Part shown: positions 39,702 through 48,406 of the stretch, in pieces
How positions within the stretch are numbered: position 1 is the stretch's first letter
Layout: each line of letters begins with the position of its first letter
Position numbers and translations under genes: made by a program
Assembly: GCF_003182485.1 (NCBI RefSeq)
Contig: NZ_QGTX01000001.1
Location: 3,744,001 to 3,808,000 of the forward strand
Source: Geodermatophilus normandii
GTDB taxonomy: Bacteria > Actinomycetota > Actinomycetes > Mycobacteriales > Geodermatophilaceae
Direction: 5' to 3'
DNA: 64,000 nt
Notes under the pieces: model-generated
What the model was told of the DNA's origin: nothing
Database searches by the model: none
Seen by the model: the letters and a program-made list of their open reading frames with translations, nothing else

Positions 39702-42287
39702 ATGACGACCTCCAGGACGACGGGGACCGCGCCCCTCCCCCTGCTCGACGACCCCGGCGACCTCACCGCCCTGCGGGCGCGCGGCAGCGACCCCGACGAC
39801 CTCTTCACCTCCTTCGCCGCCTGGGCCGACGAGGGCGGCACGCCGCTGTACCCGCACCAGGAGGAGGCGCTGATCGAGCTGGTCAGCGGGGCGAACGTGG
39901 TCCTCGCGACGCCCACCGGCTCCGGCAAGTCGCTGGTGGCCACCGGCGCGCAGTACGCGGCGCTGGCGGCCGGGCGGCGCAGCTACTACACCGCGCCGAT
40001 CAAGGCCCTGGTCAGCGAGAAGTTCTTCGCGCTGTGCGGGGTCTTCGGCGCGGCCAACGTCGGCATGCTGACCGGCGACGCGAGCGTCAACGCCGGCGCG
40101 CCGGTCATCGCCTGCACCGCGGAGATCCTCGCCAACGTGGCGCTGCGCGAGGGCGCCGACGCCGACGTCGGCCTGGTCGTCATGGACGAGTTCCACTTCT
40201 ACGGCGACCCCGACCGCGGCTGGGCCTGGCAGGTGCCGCTGCTGGAGCTCCCGCGCGCGCAGTTCCTGCTGATGAGCGCCACCCTCGGCAACACCGACCG
40301 GCTGCGCGAGGACCTCACCCGCCGCACCGGCCGCCCGACGGCGCTCGTGGCCGGCGCCGAGCGCCCGGTCCCGCTGCACCACTACTACGCGACGACGCCG
40401 GCGCACGAGACGATCCAGGAGCTGCTCGACACGCGGCAGGCGCCGGTCTACGTCGTCCACTTCACGCAGGCCCAGGCCCTCGAACGCGCCCAGGCGCTGA
40501 TGAGCGTCAACGTGTGCACCAAGGAGGAGAAGGCCGCGATCGCCGAGGCCGTCGGCGGGTTCCGGTTCACCTCGGCCTTCGGGACGACGCTCTCGCGGCT
40601 GGTGCGCCACGGCATCGGCGTCCACCACGCCGGGATGCTGCCCAAGTACCGCCGGCTGGTGGAGCAGCTGGCCCAGGCGGGCCTGCTCAAGGTCATCTGC
40701 GGCACCGACACCCTCGGCGTCGGCATCAACGTGCCGATCCGCACCGTCGTGTTCTCCGCGCTGTCGAAGTACGACGGCACCCGCACCCGGCTGCTCAACG
40801 CCCGCGAGTTCCACCAGATCGCCGGGCGGGCCGGGCGCGCGGGCTACGACACCGCCGGCACCGTCGTCGTCCAGGCGCCCGAGCACGAGGTGGAGAACCT
40901 CCGGCAGTTCGCCAAGGTCGCCGAGGACCCGAAGAAGCGCCGCAAGCTGGTCCGCAAGAAGGCGCCCGAGGGGATGGTGCCGTGGTCGCAGGCGACGATG
41001 GACCGCCTGGTGGCCGCCGAGCCCGAGCCGCTGTCGAGCTCCATGCGGGTGACGACGGCGATGCTGCTCGACGTCGTCGACCGGCCCGGCGACCCGGTCG
41101 CGGCGCTGCGGCACCTGCTCACCGACAACCACGAGCCGCGCAGGCGGCAGCTCCGGCTCATCCGCGACGCGATCGGCATCGCCCGCTCGCTGCTGCAGGC
41201 CGGCGTGCTCGAGCGGCTGCCGGAGCCCGGCCCCGACGGCCGCCGGTACCGGCTGACGGTCGACCTGCCGCCGGACTTCGCGCTCAACCAGCCGCTGTCG
41301 ACCTTCGCGCTGGCCGCGATCGAGCTGCTCGACCCGGCGTCGGACACCTTCGCCCTCGACGTCGTCAGCGTCGTCGAGGCCACCCTCGACGACCCCCGCC
41401 AGATCCTGGCCGCGCAGCTGAACAAGGCGCGCGGTGAGGCGGTGGCGCAGATGAAGGCCGAGGGCATCGAGTACGACGAGCGCATCGAGCTGCTCGAGGA
41501 CGTCACCTACCCCCGGCCGCTGGAGGAGCTGCTCGAGCACGCCTTCGAGGTCTACGTGCGCAGCAACCCGTGGGCCGCCGACGCGCACCCCTCGCCCAAG
41601 TCGGTCGTCCGCGAGACGTGGGAACGGGCGATGACGTTCAAGGAGCTGGTCGGCACCTACGGCCTGACCCGCGCGGAGGGCGCGGTGCTGCGCTACCTCT
41701 CCGACGCGGTCAAGGCGCTGCGGTCGGGCGTGCCGGCGGCGGCGCGCACCGAGGAGGTCACCGACGTCGTCGAGTGGCTCGGCGAGCTGGTGCGCCAGGT
41801 CGACTCCAGCCTGCTCGACGAGTGGGAGCAGCTGACCAGCCCGGACGCGCCGCTGGAGGCGCCGGTCGCCGTCCCGGCCCGGGCCCGGCCGCTGACCGGC
41901 AACGAGCGGGCGTTCACCGCGATGGTCCGCAACGCGCTGTTCGCCCGCGTGCAGCTGTGGGCGCGGCGGCGCTGGTACGACCTCGGCGAGCTCGACGCCG
42001 GCTCCGGCTGGGACGCCGAGCGGTGGGGCGAGGTGGTCCGCGGCTACTTCGCCGACCACGGCGAGGTCCGCACCGGCGCCGACGCCCGCGGCCCGGCGCT
42101 GCTGGTGTGGGACAGGTCGACGCCGGGCGTGTGGCGGGTGCGCCAGATCGTCGACGACCCCGCCGGCGACCACGACTGGGGCATCGACGCCGAGGTCGAC
42201 CTCGCCGCCTCCGACGAGGCCGGCGAACTGGTGCTGCGCGTGGTCGACGCCGGTCGCAGGGACGACGCGTGGACCTCCGGCACCTGA
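39702..42287 (+). CDS. Ski2-like DEAD/DEAH-box helicase with DUF3516
   Basis: 861 residues. The N-terminal RecA pair has Walker A ATPTGSGKS (about 69-77), Walker B/motif II MDEFHFYG (about 160), motif III MSATLGN, and the motif V/VI regions GTDTLGVGINVPIRTV and HQIAGRAGRAG. The remaining part from about residue 430 is the actinobacterial DUF3516 region with RRKLVRKKAPEGM and helical-bundle segments. Such proteins are predicted RNA helicases; the substrate is not established. ATG 39702 is used, GTG 39693 is possible. The following exporter starts 14 bp later, so they may be cotranscribed. Confidence 0.9.
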   Translation: MTTSRTTGTAPLPLLDDPGDLTALRARGSDPDDLFTSFAAWADEGGTPLYPHQEEALIELVSGANVVLATPTGSGKSLVATGAQYAALAAGRRSYYTAPIKALVSEKFFALCGVFGAANVGMLTGDASVNAGAPVIACTAEILANVALREGADADVGLVVMDEFHFYGDPDRGWAWQVPLLELPRAQFLLMSATLGNTDRLREDLTRRTGRPTALVAGAERPVPLHHYYATTPAHETIQELLDTRQAPVYVVHFTQAQALERAQALMSVNVCTKEEKAAIAEAVGGFRFTSAFGTTLSRLVRHGIGVHHAGMLPKYRRLVEQLAQAGLLKVICGTDTLGVGINVPIRTVVFSALSKYDGTRTRLLNAREFHQIAGRAGRAGYDTAGTVVVQAPEHEVENLRQFAKVAEDPKKRRKLVRKKAPEGMVPWSQATMDRLVAAEPEPLSSSMRVTTAMLLDVVDRPGDPVAALRHLLTDNHEPRRRQLRLIRDAIGIARSLLQAGVLERLPEPGPDGRRYRLTVDLPPDFALNQPLSTFALAAIELLDPASDTFALDVVSVVEATLDDPRQILAAQLNKARGEAVAQMKAEGIEYDERIELLEDVTYPRPLEELLEHAFEVYVRSNPWAADAHPSPKSVVRETWERAMTFKELVGTYGLTRAEGAVLRYLSDAVKALRSGVPAAARTEEVTDVVEWLGELVRQVDSSLLDEWEQLTSPDAPLEAPVAVPARARPLTGNERAFTAMVRNALFARVQLWARRRWYDLGELDAGSGWDAERWGEVVRGYFADHGEVRTGADARGPALLVWDRSTPGVWRVRQIVDDPAGDHDWGIDAEVDLAASDEAGELVLRVVDAGRRDDAWTSGT

Positions 42288-42300
42288 CCACCGCGCTGCC

Positions 42301-43074
42301 GTGACCGGCTGGGAGGCGGTCGCCGTCGCGGCGGCCGGGTGCGCGGCGGGCGCGATCAACGCCGTCGTCGGGTCGGGGACGCTGGTGACCTTCCCCGTGC
42401 TGCTGGCCACCGGGCTGCCGCCGGTGACGGCGAGCGTGTCCAACACCCTGGGCCTGGTCCCGGGCAACGTCAGCGGCGCGGTCGGCTACCGCCGCGAACT
42501 GGCCGGGCAGCGCGCCCTGGTGCTGCGCCTGCTGCCGGCGTCCGCGCTGGGGGCGCTGACCGGCGCGGTCCTGCTGCTGCACCTGCCGGCCGCGGCCTTC
42601 GAGGCGGTGGTGCCCGCGCTGGTGGGGCTGGCGGTCGTGCTGGTCGCCACGCAGCCGCTGCTGACCCGGCGGCTGGCCGCCCGCTCCGGCGCACCGGGCA
42701 CGACCCCGCGCGGCTGGCGGCTGGCCGGTCTCGTCGCCGGCGCGTACGCGACCGGCAGCTACGGCGGCTACTTCGCGGCCAGCCAGGGCGTGCTGCAGGT
42801 CGGGGTGTTCGGGCTGCTCCTGGCCGAGCCGCTGCAGCGCCTCAACGCGCTCAAGAACGTGCTCAGCGCCGCGGTGAACGCCGTCGCGGCGCTGGCCTAC
42901 GTCGTCGTCGCCACCGACCGGGTCGACTGGGCCGCCGCGGGGCTGGTCGCCGGTGGCTCGGTGGTGGGCGGCGTGGTGGGCGCCCGCTACGGCCGGCGGC
43001 TGCCCGCGGCGGTCCTGCGGACGGCGATCGTCGTGCTCGGTTGCGTGGCCATCGGCGTGCTGGTGGCCCGGTGA
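42301..43074 (+). CDS. TauE/SafE-family sulfite/anion exporter, first copy
   Basis: 257 residues, about eight transmembrane helices. Family motifs: GAINAVVGSGTLVTFPVLLATGLPPVTASVSNT in the first repeat and AYATGSYGGYFAASQGVLQV in the second. These membrane proteins move sulfite, sulfoacetate or other organosulfonates out of the cell; the substrate here is unknown. GTG 42301 lies 14 bp after the helicase stop. Its stop overlaps the next gene's GTG by 4 bp (GTGA). Confidence 0.88.
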   Translation: MTGWEAVAVAAAGCAAGAINAVVGSGTLVTFPVLLATGLPPVTASVSNTLGLVPGNVSGAVGYRRELAGQRALVLRLLPASALGALTGAVLLLHLPAAAFEAVVPALVGLAVVLVATQPLLTRRLAARSGAPGTTPRGWRLAGLVAGAYATGSYGGYFAASQGVLQVGVFGLLLAEPLQRLNALKNVLSAAVNAVAALAYVVVATDRVDWAAAGLVAGGSVVGGVVGARYGRRLPAAVLRTAIVVLGCVAIGVLVAR

Positions 43075-43835
43075 ACGTCGTCGAGGCGCTGCTGCTGGTG
43101 CTCGCCGGGGTGGGCGCGGGTCTGTCGGGCAGCATCGCCGGGCTGGCCTCGCTGGTGAGCTACCCGGCGCTGCTGGCGACCGGGCTGCCGCCGGTGACCG
43201 CCAACGTCACCAACACCGTGGCGCTGGTGCTCACCAGCGTGGGGTCGGTGAGCGCGTCACGGCCCGAGCTGGCCGGGCAGGGCCGCCGGCTGGTGCCGCT
43301 GGCCCTCGGCGGGGTCCTCGGCGGGTCGGCGGGGGCCGCGCTGCTGCTGGTCACCCCGGCGGAGGCGTTCGAGCGGCTGGTGCCGGTGCTCATCGCCGCC
43401 GCGGCGCTGGCGATCCTGCTGCAGCGCCCGCCGCGGGAGCTGGCCGCCGAGGGGCGTCGGGCGCACGGCGCCCGGGACCCGTGGTGGCTGGTCGCCGGCA
43501 CCGCCGCGGTGGCCGTCTACGGCGGGTACTTCGGCGCCGCGGCCGGTGTCCTGCTGCTCGCCCTGGTCCTGCTGGGCACCGGCGAGGGCCTGCCGCGCAG
43601 CAACGCGGTGAAGAACGTCGTCCTGGGCGCGGCCAACGCGACGGCCGCCGTCGGGTTCGTGCTGCTGTCCCCGGTGGCCTGGAGCGCCGCCCTCCCACTG
43701 GCGCTCGGGTGCCTGCTCGGCGGCCGGCTGGGCCCGCGGGTGGTGCGCCGGGCGCCGCAGGCCGCGCTGCGGCGGCTGATCGGGCTGGCCGGTCTGGGAC
43801 TGGCCGCCGTCCTGGCGGTCGACGCCTACCGGTGA
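43071..43835 (+). CDS. TauE/SafE-family sulfite/anion exporter, second copy
   Basis: 254 residues, clearly paralogous to the preceding gene: SGSIAGLASLVSYPALLATGLPPVTANVTNT aligns with the first copy, and YGGYFGAAAGVLL with its second motif. Start GTG 43071 overlaps the preceding stop, so both are coupled. Adjacent divergent paralogues with the same orientation suggest an old tandem duplication that may now form a heterodimer. Confidence 0.87.
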   Translation: MNVVEALLLVLAGVGAGLSGSIAGLASLVSYPALLATGLPPVTANVTNTVALVLTSVGSVSASRPELAGQGRRLVPLALGGVLGGSAGAALLLVTPAEAFERLVPVLIAAAALAILLQRPPRELAAEGRRAHGARDPWWLVAGTAAVAVYGGYFGAAAGVLLLALVLLGTGEGLPRSNAVKNVVLGAANATAAVGFVLLSPVAWSAALPLALGCLLGGRLGPRVVRRAPQAALRRLIGLAGLGLAAVLAVDAYR

Positions 43836-43917
43836 GGCCGCCGCGGCACCCGGTGTGGTGCGCGGGGCCCGCTGCCGGGCAGGCTGAGCGGGCGATCGGG
43901 ACGACGGGAGGCAGACG

Positions 43918-44658
43918 GTGGCGGAGACGGATGCGGCAGGGCGGTTCCTCCGGGCGCTGAGCGAGCCGGCGGAGCCCGGCGAGGACGGCCTCGAGATGGT
44001 GCCCTCGCGGCTGGCCCGCGCGGCGGCGGAGGCGGTCGGTGTCGACGGCGCGGCCCTGAGCATCCACGAGGGCGCCGGGCTGCGGACGCCGATCGGCGCG
44101 AGCGACGGCACCACCTCGCACGCCGAGCAGCTCCAGTTCACCACCGGTGACGGTCCCTGCCTGCGCGCCCACGACACCGGCCGCGCGATCGTCTTCGACC
44201 TCGAGGACATCCACCGCAACTGGCCCGACCTGCACACCGCACTGCTCGGCGAGACGCCCTTCCGGGCGGTGTTCTCGGTGCCCCTGGCCCCGCCGCTGGG
44301 ACCCACCGTCATCGTCGACCTCTACGCGCGGGACCTCGTCACGCTCACCCAGGTCCCGCGCGACGACGTCGAGGCGGTCGTGCTCTGCCTGACCGAGGAG
44401 CTCGTGCGCACCTCGGGCGGGATGAGCGCCGACGAGGGCGGGGCCCGGTGGTGGGACTCCCCCGCCGCCCGCCGCCGCAGCCGCGTGTGGCAGGCGACGG
44501 GCCAGGCCACGGTGGCGCTCGGCCTCGACGTGGTCGACACGCTCACCGTGCTGCGCGCGCACGCCTTCGCCACCGGCCGCGTGGTCGACGACGTCGCCGA
44601 GGACATCGTCGAGGGCCGGCTCGACCCCGCCGACCTGCGCGACGAGAGCAACCGCTGA
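43918..44658 (+). CDS. GAF-ANTAR domain regulator (second in the window)
   Basis: 246 residues. GAF domain about 15-165 (VDGAALSIHEGAGLRTPIG, FTTGDGPCLRAHDTG) and ANTAR domain about 178-240, with RSRVWQATGQATVALGLDVVDTLTVLRAHAF. The ANTAR part shows VWQATGQATVALG where the first copy has VVSTAKGVLMGRHG, so the two probably recognise different RNA targets. GTG 43918. It stands alone, with a convergent small membrane-protein gene downstream. Confidence 0.85.
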   Translation: MAETDAAGRFLRALSEPAEPGEDGLEMVPSRLARAAAEAVGVDGAALSIHEGAGLRTPIGASDGTTSHAEQLQFTTGDGPCLRAHDTGRAIVFDLEDIHRNWPDLHTALLGETPFRAVFSVPLAPPLGPTVIVDLYARDLVTLTQVPRDDVEAVVLCLTEELVRTSGGMSADEGGARWWDSPAARRRSRVWQATGQATVALGLDVVDTLTVLRAHAFATGRVVDDVAEDIVEGRLDPADLRDESNR

Positions 44659-44748
44659 GGCGCGGCGCTCAGCGGGCGACGTAGGCGGCGAGGAACAGCA
44701 CGAAGGCGCTCGACCCGAGCAGCAGCCGGGCCGGGGTGAGGCCGTTGA

Positions 44749-45054
44749 TCAGCCCGCGGTGGCCTCCACCCAGGCCGGGCGGACGGCGGCCTCCCGCGCG
44801 CCGCGGCGGACGAGGCGGACCTCGTCGGCCAGCAGCGCCCCCGCCGCGCCGAGCATGGTGAGCCCGACGACGAGGAACACCAGCGCGAGGCCCTCGCCGA
44901 ACGCGTCGGCCCGGCTCCGCAGGAGGAACAGGGCGACCAGCCCGGCGGCGAGGCCCAGGACCGCACCGGCGACCGGCGCCCACGGGCCCATGCGGGTCAG
45001 CGGGTCGGTCCGGCGCGGCCGCACCACCGGCGGCGCCGGCGGCCGCCCGGACAC
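44749..45054 (-). CDS. small two-helix membrane protein, unknown; N-terminus uncertain
   Basis: 101 residues from GTG 45054, with two transmembrane helices (about 26-46 and 58-78) and a basic C-terminal tail (LVRRGAREAAVRPAW). Codon use is normal. Upstream the frame remains protein-like (Gly/Pro-rich) as far as a TGA at 45202-45204 but offers no start codon. A proline-rich frame from ATG 45340 lies in another phase, so the real N-terminus may be longer if a base is wrong. The 432 bp to the GH13 gene contain the tandem repeat tract and nothing else I can identify. Confidence 0.55.
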   Translation of the reverse strand: MSGRPPAPPVVRPRRTDPLTRMGPWAPVAGAVLGLAAGLVALFLLRSRADAFGEGLALVFLVVGLTMLGAAGALLADEVRLVRRGAREAAVRPAWVEATAG

Positions 45055-45236
45055 CGGCCCGGTCGCGTACGGGCCGACCTCGACGCCGGCCGCGGACGGC
45101 CCGCCCGGGGAGCCGCCGGGGGCAGGGGCGGCGGTACCGGGGACGCCGGGCCCGCCCCGAGGGCGGTCGCGCCGGCCCGCCGGGACCGCTGCCCGGGACC
45201 GTCACGGGGCGGTGGGCGGGGCGGTTGGCGGGCGGC

Positions 45237-45328
45237 GGGCGGGCGGCGGCGGGCGGCGGCGGGGCGGCGGGCGGGCGGCGGCGGGCGGCGGCGGGGCGGC
45301 GGGCGCGGGACGGCGGGCGCGGGACGGC
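45237..45328. repeat. G-rich tandem repeats (32 bp x 2, then 14 bp x 2)
   Basis: 45237-45268 and 45269-45300 are identical 32-bp units made only of G and C (GGGCGGGCGGCGGCGGGCGG...). They are followed by two identical 14-bp units GGGCGCGGGACGGC at 45301-45314 and 45315-45328. Many GGG runs could form G-quadruplex structures. The tract lies upstream of the small membrane-protein gene. Confidence 0.85.
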
Positions 45329-45486
45329 GGGCTCGGTCATCCCCCGCGACGCTAGGGCGCACCCCTGACAGGTCCGGGCAGGTCAGCCGGGCGCGGCGGC
45401 CGCGGGCGCGACCGCCGCCGGGGCGTCGCGGCGCGCGGCCACCGCCCGTCGACCGGGCGTGACCGCGCGTGCGGCCACGCCCGCAC

Positions 45487-47160
45487 TCAGGGCAGCCGGC
45501 GGCTGTCCTCCGACACGACCCGCAGCCACCGGTACCCGTAGCCGTCGAGGGTGAGCTCGACCGCGCCGTCCTCGCCGATCGCCGTCGTCCGGGTGACCAG
45601 CAGGTCCTCCAGCCGGTGGGAGGCGTCGCAGCCGTCCAGGTTCACCGGCACGGTGCACGGCTCGGGTCCGAGGTTGTGGACGGCGAGCAGCGTGCCGTCG
45701 TCCCACTCGCACACGTGCGCCAGGACCTGCGCGTGCGGCTGGTCGAGCACCCGGAACGACCCCCACCCCAGCTCGGGCGACTCGCGGTAGCGGCGGACGA
45801 GCAGCTTGGTGAACGACAGCATCGAGTCCTCGTCGCGGCGCTGGTCGGCGACGTTGACGAACTCCGGCGCGAAGCCGCCGCTGACCACCGGGCCGGGCAG
45901 CGCGTCGGCGTCGGCGGTCGAGAAGCCGCCGTTGACGCCCGAGGTCCACTGCATGGGGGTGCGGACGGCGAGCCGGCCCTCGGCGGAGAGGTCCTCGCCC
46001 ATCCCGATCTCCTCGCCGTAGAAGAGCACCGGCGTGCCCGGCAGCGAGAACAGCAGGCTGTAGACCATGCGCACCCGTCGCGGGTCGCCGTCGAGCATCG
46101 GCGGCAGCCGCCGCCGCAGGCCGCGGCCGTAGACCTGCATGCGCTCCTCGGGGCCGAAGGCCGCGAACACCTCCTGGCGCTCGTCCTCGGAGAGCTTGTC
46201 GAGGGTGAGCTCGTCGTGGTTGCGGACGAAGGTCGCCCACTGGCTGTCCGGGTCGACGAACGGCCGCCCGGTCAGCGCCGTCACCAGCGGGCCGGCGTCG
46301 GCACGGGCCAGCGACAGGTACATGGCCTGCATGCCGACGAAGTCGAAGAGCATGGTCAGCTCGTCGCCGTCGTCACCGCCGAAGAAGTCGCGCTGCTGCT
46401 CGTGCGGCAGGTTGACCTCGCCGAGCAGGACGCCGCTGCCGGAGCGCCGGCCGAGGAAGGACCGCAGCGCGCGCAGGTACTCGTGCGGGTCGGGGAACCG
46501 GTCGCTGTCGGCGCCGCCCTCTGTCTCGAGGAAGAACGGGACGGCGTCGACGCGGAAGCCCGACAGCCCCAGCTGCAGCCAGAAACCCATGATCTTGGCG
46601 ACCTCGTCACGGACCCGCGGGTTGGTGACGTCGAGGTCGGGCTGCTCCTTGTAGAAGCGGTGCAGGTACCACTCCCCCGTCGGCTCGTTGAACGTCCAGG
46701 TCGAGCTCTCCTGGTCGGGGAAGACCACCTGGTCGGAGGTGTCCGGCGGCTCGTCGTCGCGCCACACGTAGAAGTCGTGGAAGGGGTCGTCCCTGCTCTG
46801 GCGGGCGCGCTGGAACCAGGGGTGCTGGACGGAGGTGTGGTTGACGACGAGGTCGGCGATGACCCGGATGCCGCGGTCGTTGGCGGTGCGGATGACCTCG
46901 ACCAGGTCGCCGTGGGTGCCCAGCCGCGGGTCGACGCCGTAGAAGTCGGTGATGTCGTAGCCGTCGTCGCGCTCGGCGGTCGGGTAGAAGGGCATCAGCC
47001 ACAGGCAGGTGACGCCGAGGTCGGCCAGGTGGTCGATGCGCTGCGCGAGCCCGGCGAGGTCACCGCAGCCGTCGCCGTTCCAGTCCAGGTAGGTCTCGAC
47101 GTCGAGGCAGTAGACGACCGCCGTCTTCCACCAGACGTCGGCCGTGTCGGTGATCTTCAT
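45487..47160 (-). CDS. GH13 alpha-amylase-family enzyme, trehalose-synthase-like
   Basis: 557-residue (beta/alpha)8 enzyme. Catalytic residues are visible: nucleophile Asp 205 in GFRVDAVPF, acid/base Glu 248 in LLGEVNLPHE and Asp 316 in VRNHDELTL. The early VWWKTAVVYCLDVETYLDWNGDGCGDL segment is typical of the trehalose synthase/maltosyltransferase group (GH13_16 and relatives). It lacks the maltokinase part and is a little shorter than TreS, so hydrolase or transglucosylase activity is uncertain. An LLM oxidoreductase and MalQ nearby indicate alpha-glucan or trehalose metabolism. The start is ATG 47160. Confidence 0.88.
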   Translation of the reverse strand: MKITDTADVWWKTAVVYCLDVETYLDWNGDGCGDLAGLAQRIDHLADLGVTCLWLMPFYPTAERDDGYDITDFYGVDPRLGTHGDLVEVIRTANDRGIRVIADLVVNHTSVQHPWFQRARQSRDDPFHDFYVWRDDEPPDTSDQVVFPDQESSTWTFNEPTGEWYLHRFYKEQPDLDVTNPRVRDEVAKIMGFWLQLGLSGFRVDAVPFFLETEGGADSDRFPDPHEYLRALRSFLGRRSGSGVLLGEVNLPHEQQRDFFGGDDGDELTMLFDFVGMQAMYLSLARADAGPLVTALTGRPFVDPDSQWATFVRNHDELTLDKLSEDERQEVFAAFGPEERMQVYGRGLRRRLPPMLDGDPRRVRMVYSLLFSLPGTPVLFYGEEIGMGEDLSAEGRLAVRTPMQWTSGVNGGFSTADADALPGPVVSGGFAPEFVNVADQRRDEDSMLSFTKLLVRRYRESPELGWGSFRVLDQPHAQVLAHVCEWDDGTLLAVHNLGPEPCTVPVNLDGCDASHRLEDLLVTRTTAIGEDGAVELTLDGYGYRWLRVVSEDSRRLP

Positions 47161-47229
47161 GGCCAGCGACCCTGTCGGCCCGGGGTCCCGGGGGCAACAG
47201 GACGGGGCAGGGCCGATTGACGGCCCCTC

Positions 47230-47305
47230 CTGTCGATCACCGGGTCGTCGCCGCCGACACGCGCGGACACGCCGCCGCGGACGGCGGGAACGCGGTGATC
47301 GACAG
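47230..47305. repeat. inverted repeat in GH13 upstream region
   Basis: CTGTCGATCACCG at 47230-47242 and its exact complement at 47293-47305 are 50 bp apart, between the LLM gene's stop (47314) and the GH13 start (47160). It could be a terminator of the upstream gene or an operator for GH13 expression. Confidence 0.6.
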
Positions 47306-47313
47306 ACGGGGCG

Positions 47314-48345
47314 CTACTTCAGCAGGGCGGGCTGCGGCTCCTGCTCCGGGCGCAGCGGCCGCGTCGCCACCGCGGGCGCGGGACGGGTGACGCCGAGCCG
47401 GGGCAGCACGTGCTCGCCGAAGGCGTCGAGGAAGGGCCGCTGCTCCTTGCCCACGTGGTGCAGGTAGACCTGGTCGAACCCGAGGTCGACGTACTCGGCG
47501 ATCCACTGCGCGTGCTGCCCCAGGTCGGAGGACACCCGGACGGCGGCGCGGACGTCGTCGGGCCGCACGTGGGCGCTGGCCTGCTCGAAGGCGGTGGTCG
47601 TGTCGAGGTCCCAGCACAGCGGCGGCGGGAAGACGTTGCTGCGCCACTGGTCGTGCGCCATCGCCAGCGCGCGGTCCTCGTCGGGGTCCCAGGAGACGTG
47701 CACCTGGATGGTGAGCGTCCCCTGCCCGCCGGCGTCGCGGTAGGCGCCGACCACCTCGCGCAGCACGTCGTGCGGCTGGTTGATGGTGACCAGGCCGTCG
47801 GCCCACTCGGCGTGCCGGGCGGCGGTGCGCGCGGTGACGGCGGGGCCGATGAGCGCCGGCTGCTGCTCGGGCAGCGTCCAGATCCGCGCCCGGTCGACGA
47901 CGACGAGCCCGTCGTGGCTGACCTCCTCGCCGGCCAGCAGCGCGCGGATGACGTCGATGCACTCCCGCAGCCGGGCGTCGCGGATGTCCTTGTTCGGCCA
48001 CACGTGCCCCGTGACGTGCTCGTTCATCGCCTCGCCGGAGCCCAGCGCCGCCCAGAACCGGCCGGGGAACATCGCGCCGAGGGTGGCGATCGCCTGCGCC
48101 ACGATCACCGGGTGGTAGCGCTGCCCGGGCGCGTTGACGACGCCGAAGGGCAGCGAGGTGGTGGCCAGCGCGGCGCCGAGCCACGACCACGCGAACCCCG
48201 ACTGCCCCTGGCGGGGGTTCCACGGCTCCAGGTGGTCGGAGCACATCGCCGCGGTGAAGCCCACCTCCTCCGCGTGGTGGACGGCGGTGAGCAGGTCGGC
48301 CGGGTGGACCTGCTCGTGGGAGTTGTGGAAGCCGATCACGGTCAC
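47314..48345 (-). CDS. LLM-class flavin/F420-dependent oxidoreductase (TIGR03885-like)
   Basis: 343 residues with the luciferase-like TIM barrel. Segments such as AEEVGFTAAMCSDHLEPWNPRQGQSGFAWSWLGAAL and APGQRYHPVIVAQAIATLGAMFPGRFWAALGSGEAMNEH fit the TIGR03885/TIGR03557 group, whose members bind FMN or F420. The reaction is unknown. These proteins are often found beside alpha-amylase-family genes in actinobacteria, as here. It starts at GTG 48345 and is cotranscribed with the alpha/beta-fold gene upstream (61 bp). Confidence 0.85.
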   Translation of the reverse strand: MTVIGFHNSHEQVHPADLLTAVHHAEEVGFTAAMCSDHLEPWNPRQGQSGFAWSWLGAALATTSLPFGVVNAPGQRYHPVIVAQAIATLGAMFPGRFWAALGSGEAMNEHVTGHVWPNKDIRDARLRECIDVIRALLAGEEVSHDGLVVVDRARIWTLPEQQPALIGPAVTARTAARHAEWADGLVTINQPHDVLREVVGAYRDAGGQGTLTIQVHVSWDPDEDRALAMAHDQWRSNVFPPPLCWDLDTTTAFEQASAHVRPDDVRAAVRVSSDLGQHAQWIAEYVDLGFDQVYLHHVGKEQRPFLDAFGEHVLPRLGVTRPAPAVATRPLRPEQEPQPALLK

Positions 48346-48406
48346 CCGTCGTGCCTACCGCAGCGGCGGGCGCCGCGCCGGGCGGACCGCGGGGGGCCGC
48401 AACCGG

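Noticed and set aside
44669-44755. A 28-codon hydrophobic frame after the small membrane-protein gene (minus strand)
   Set aside because: It would encode one transmembrane helix, but there is no acceptable start codon near its beginning.
45055-45340. Proline-rich frame starting MTEPAVPRP as the N-terminus of the small membrane protein
   Set aside because: It is in a different phase from the membrane part. An extra 32-bp repeat copy would bring the ATG into that phase, but a TGA at 45202-45204 would still separate them, so the link cannot be supported.
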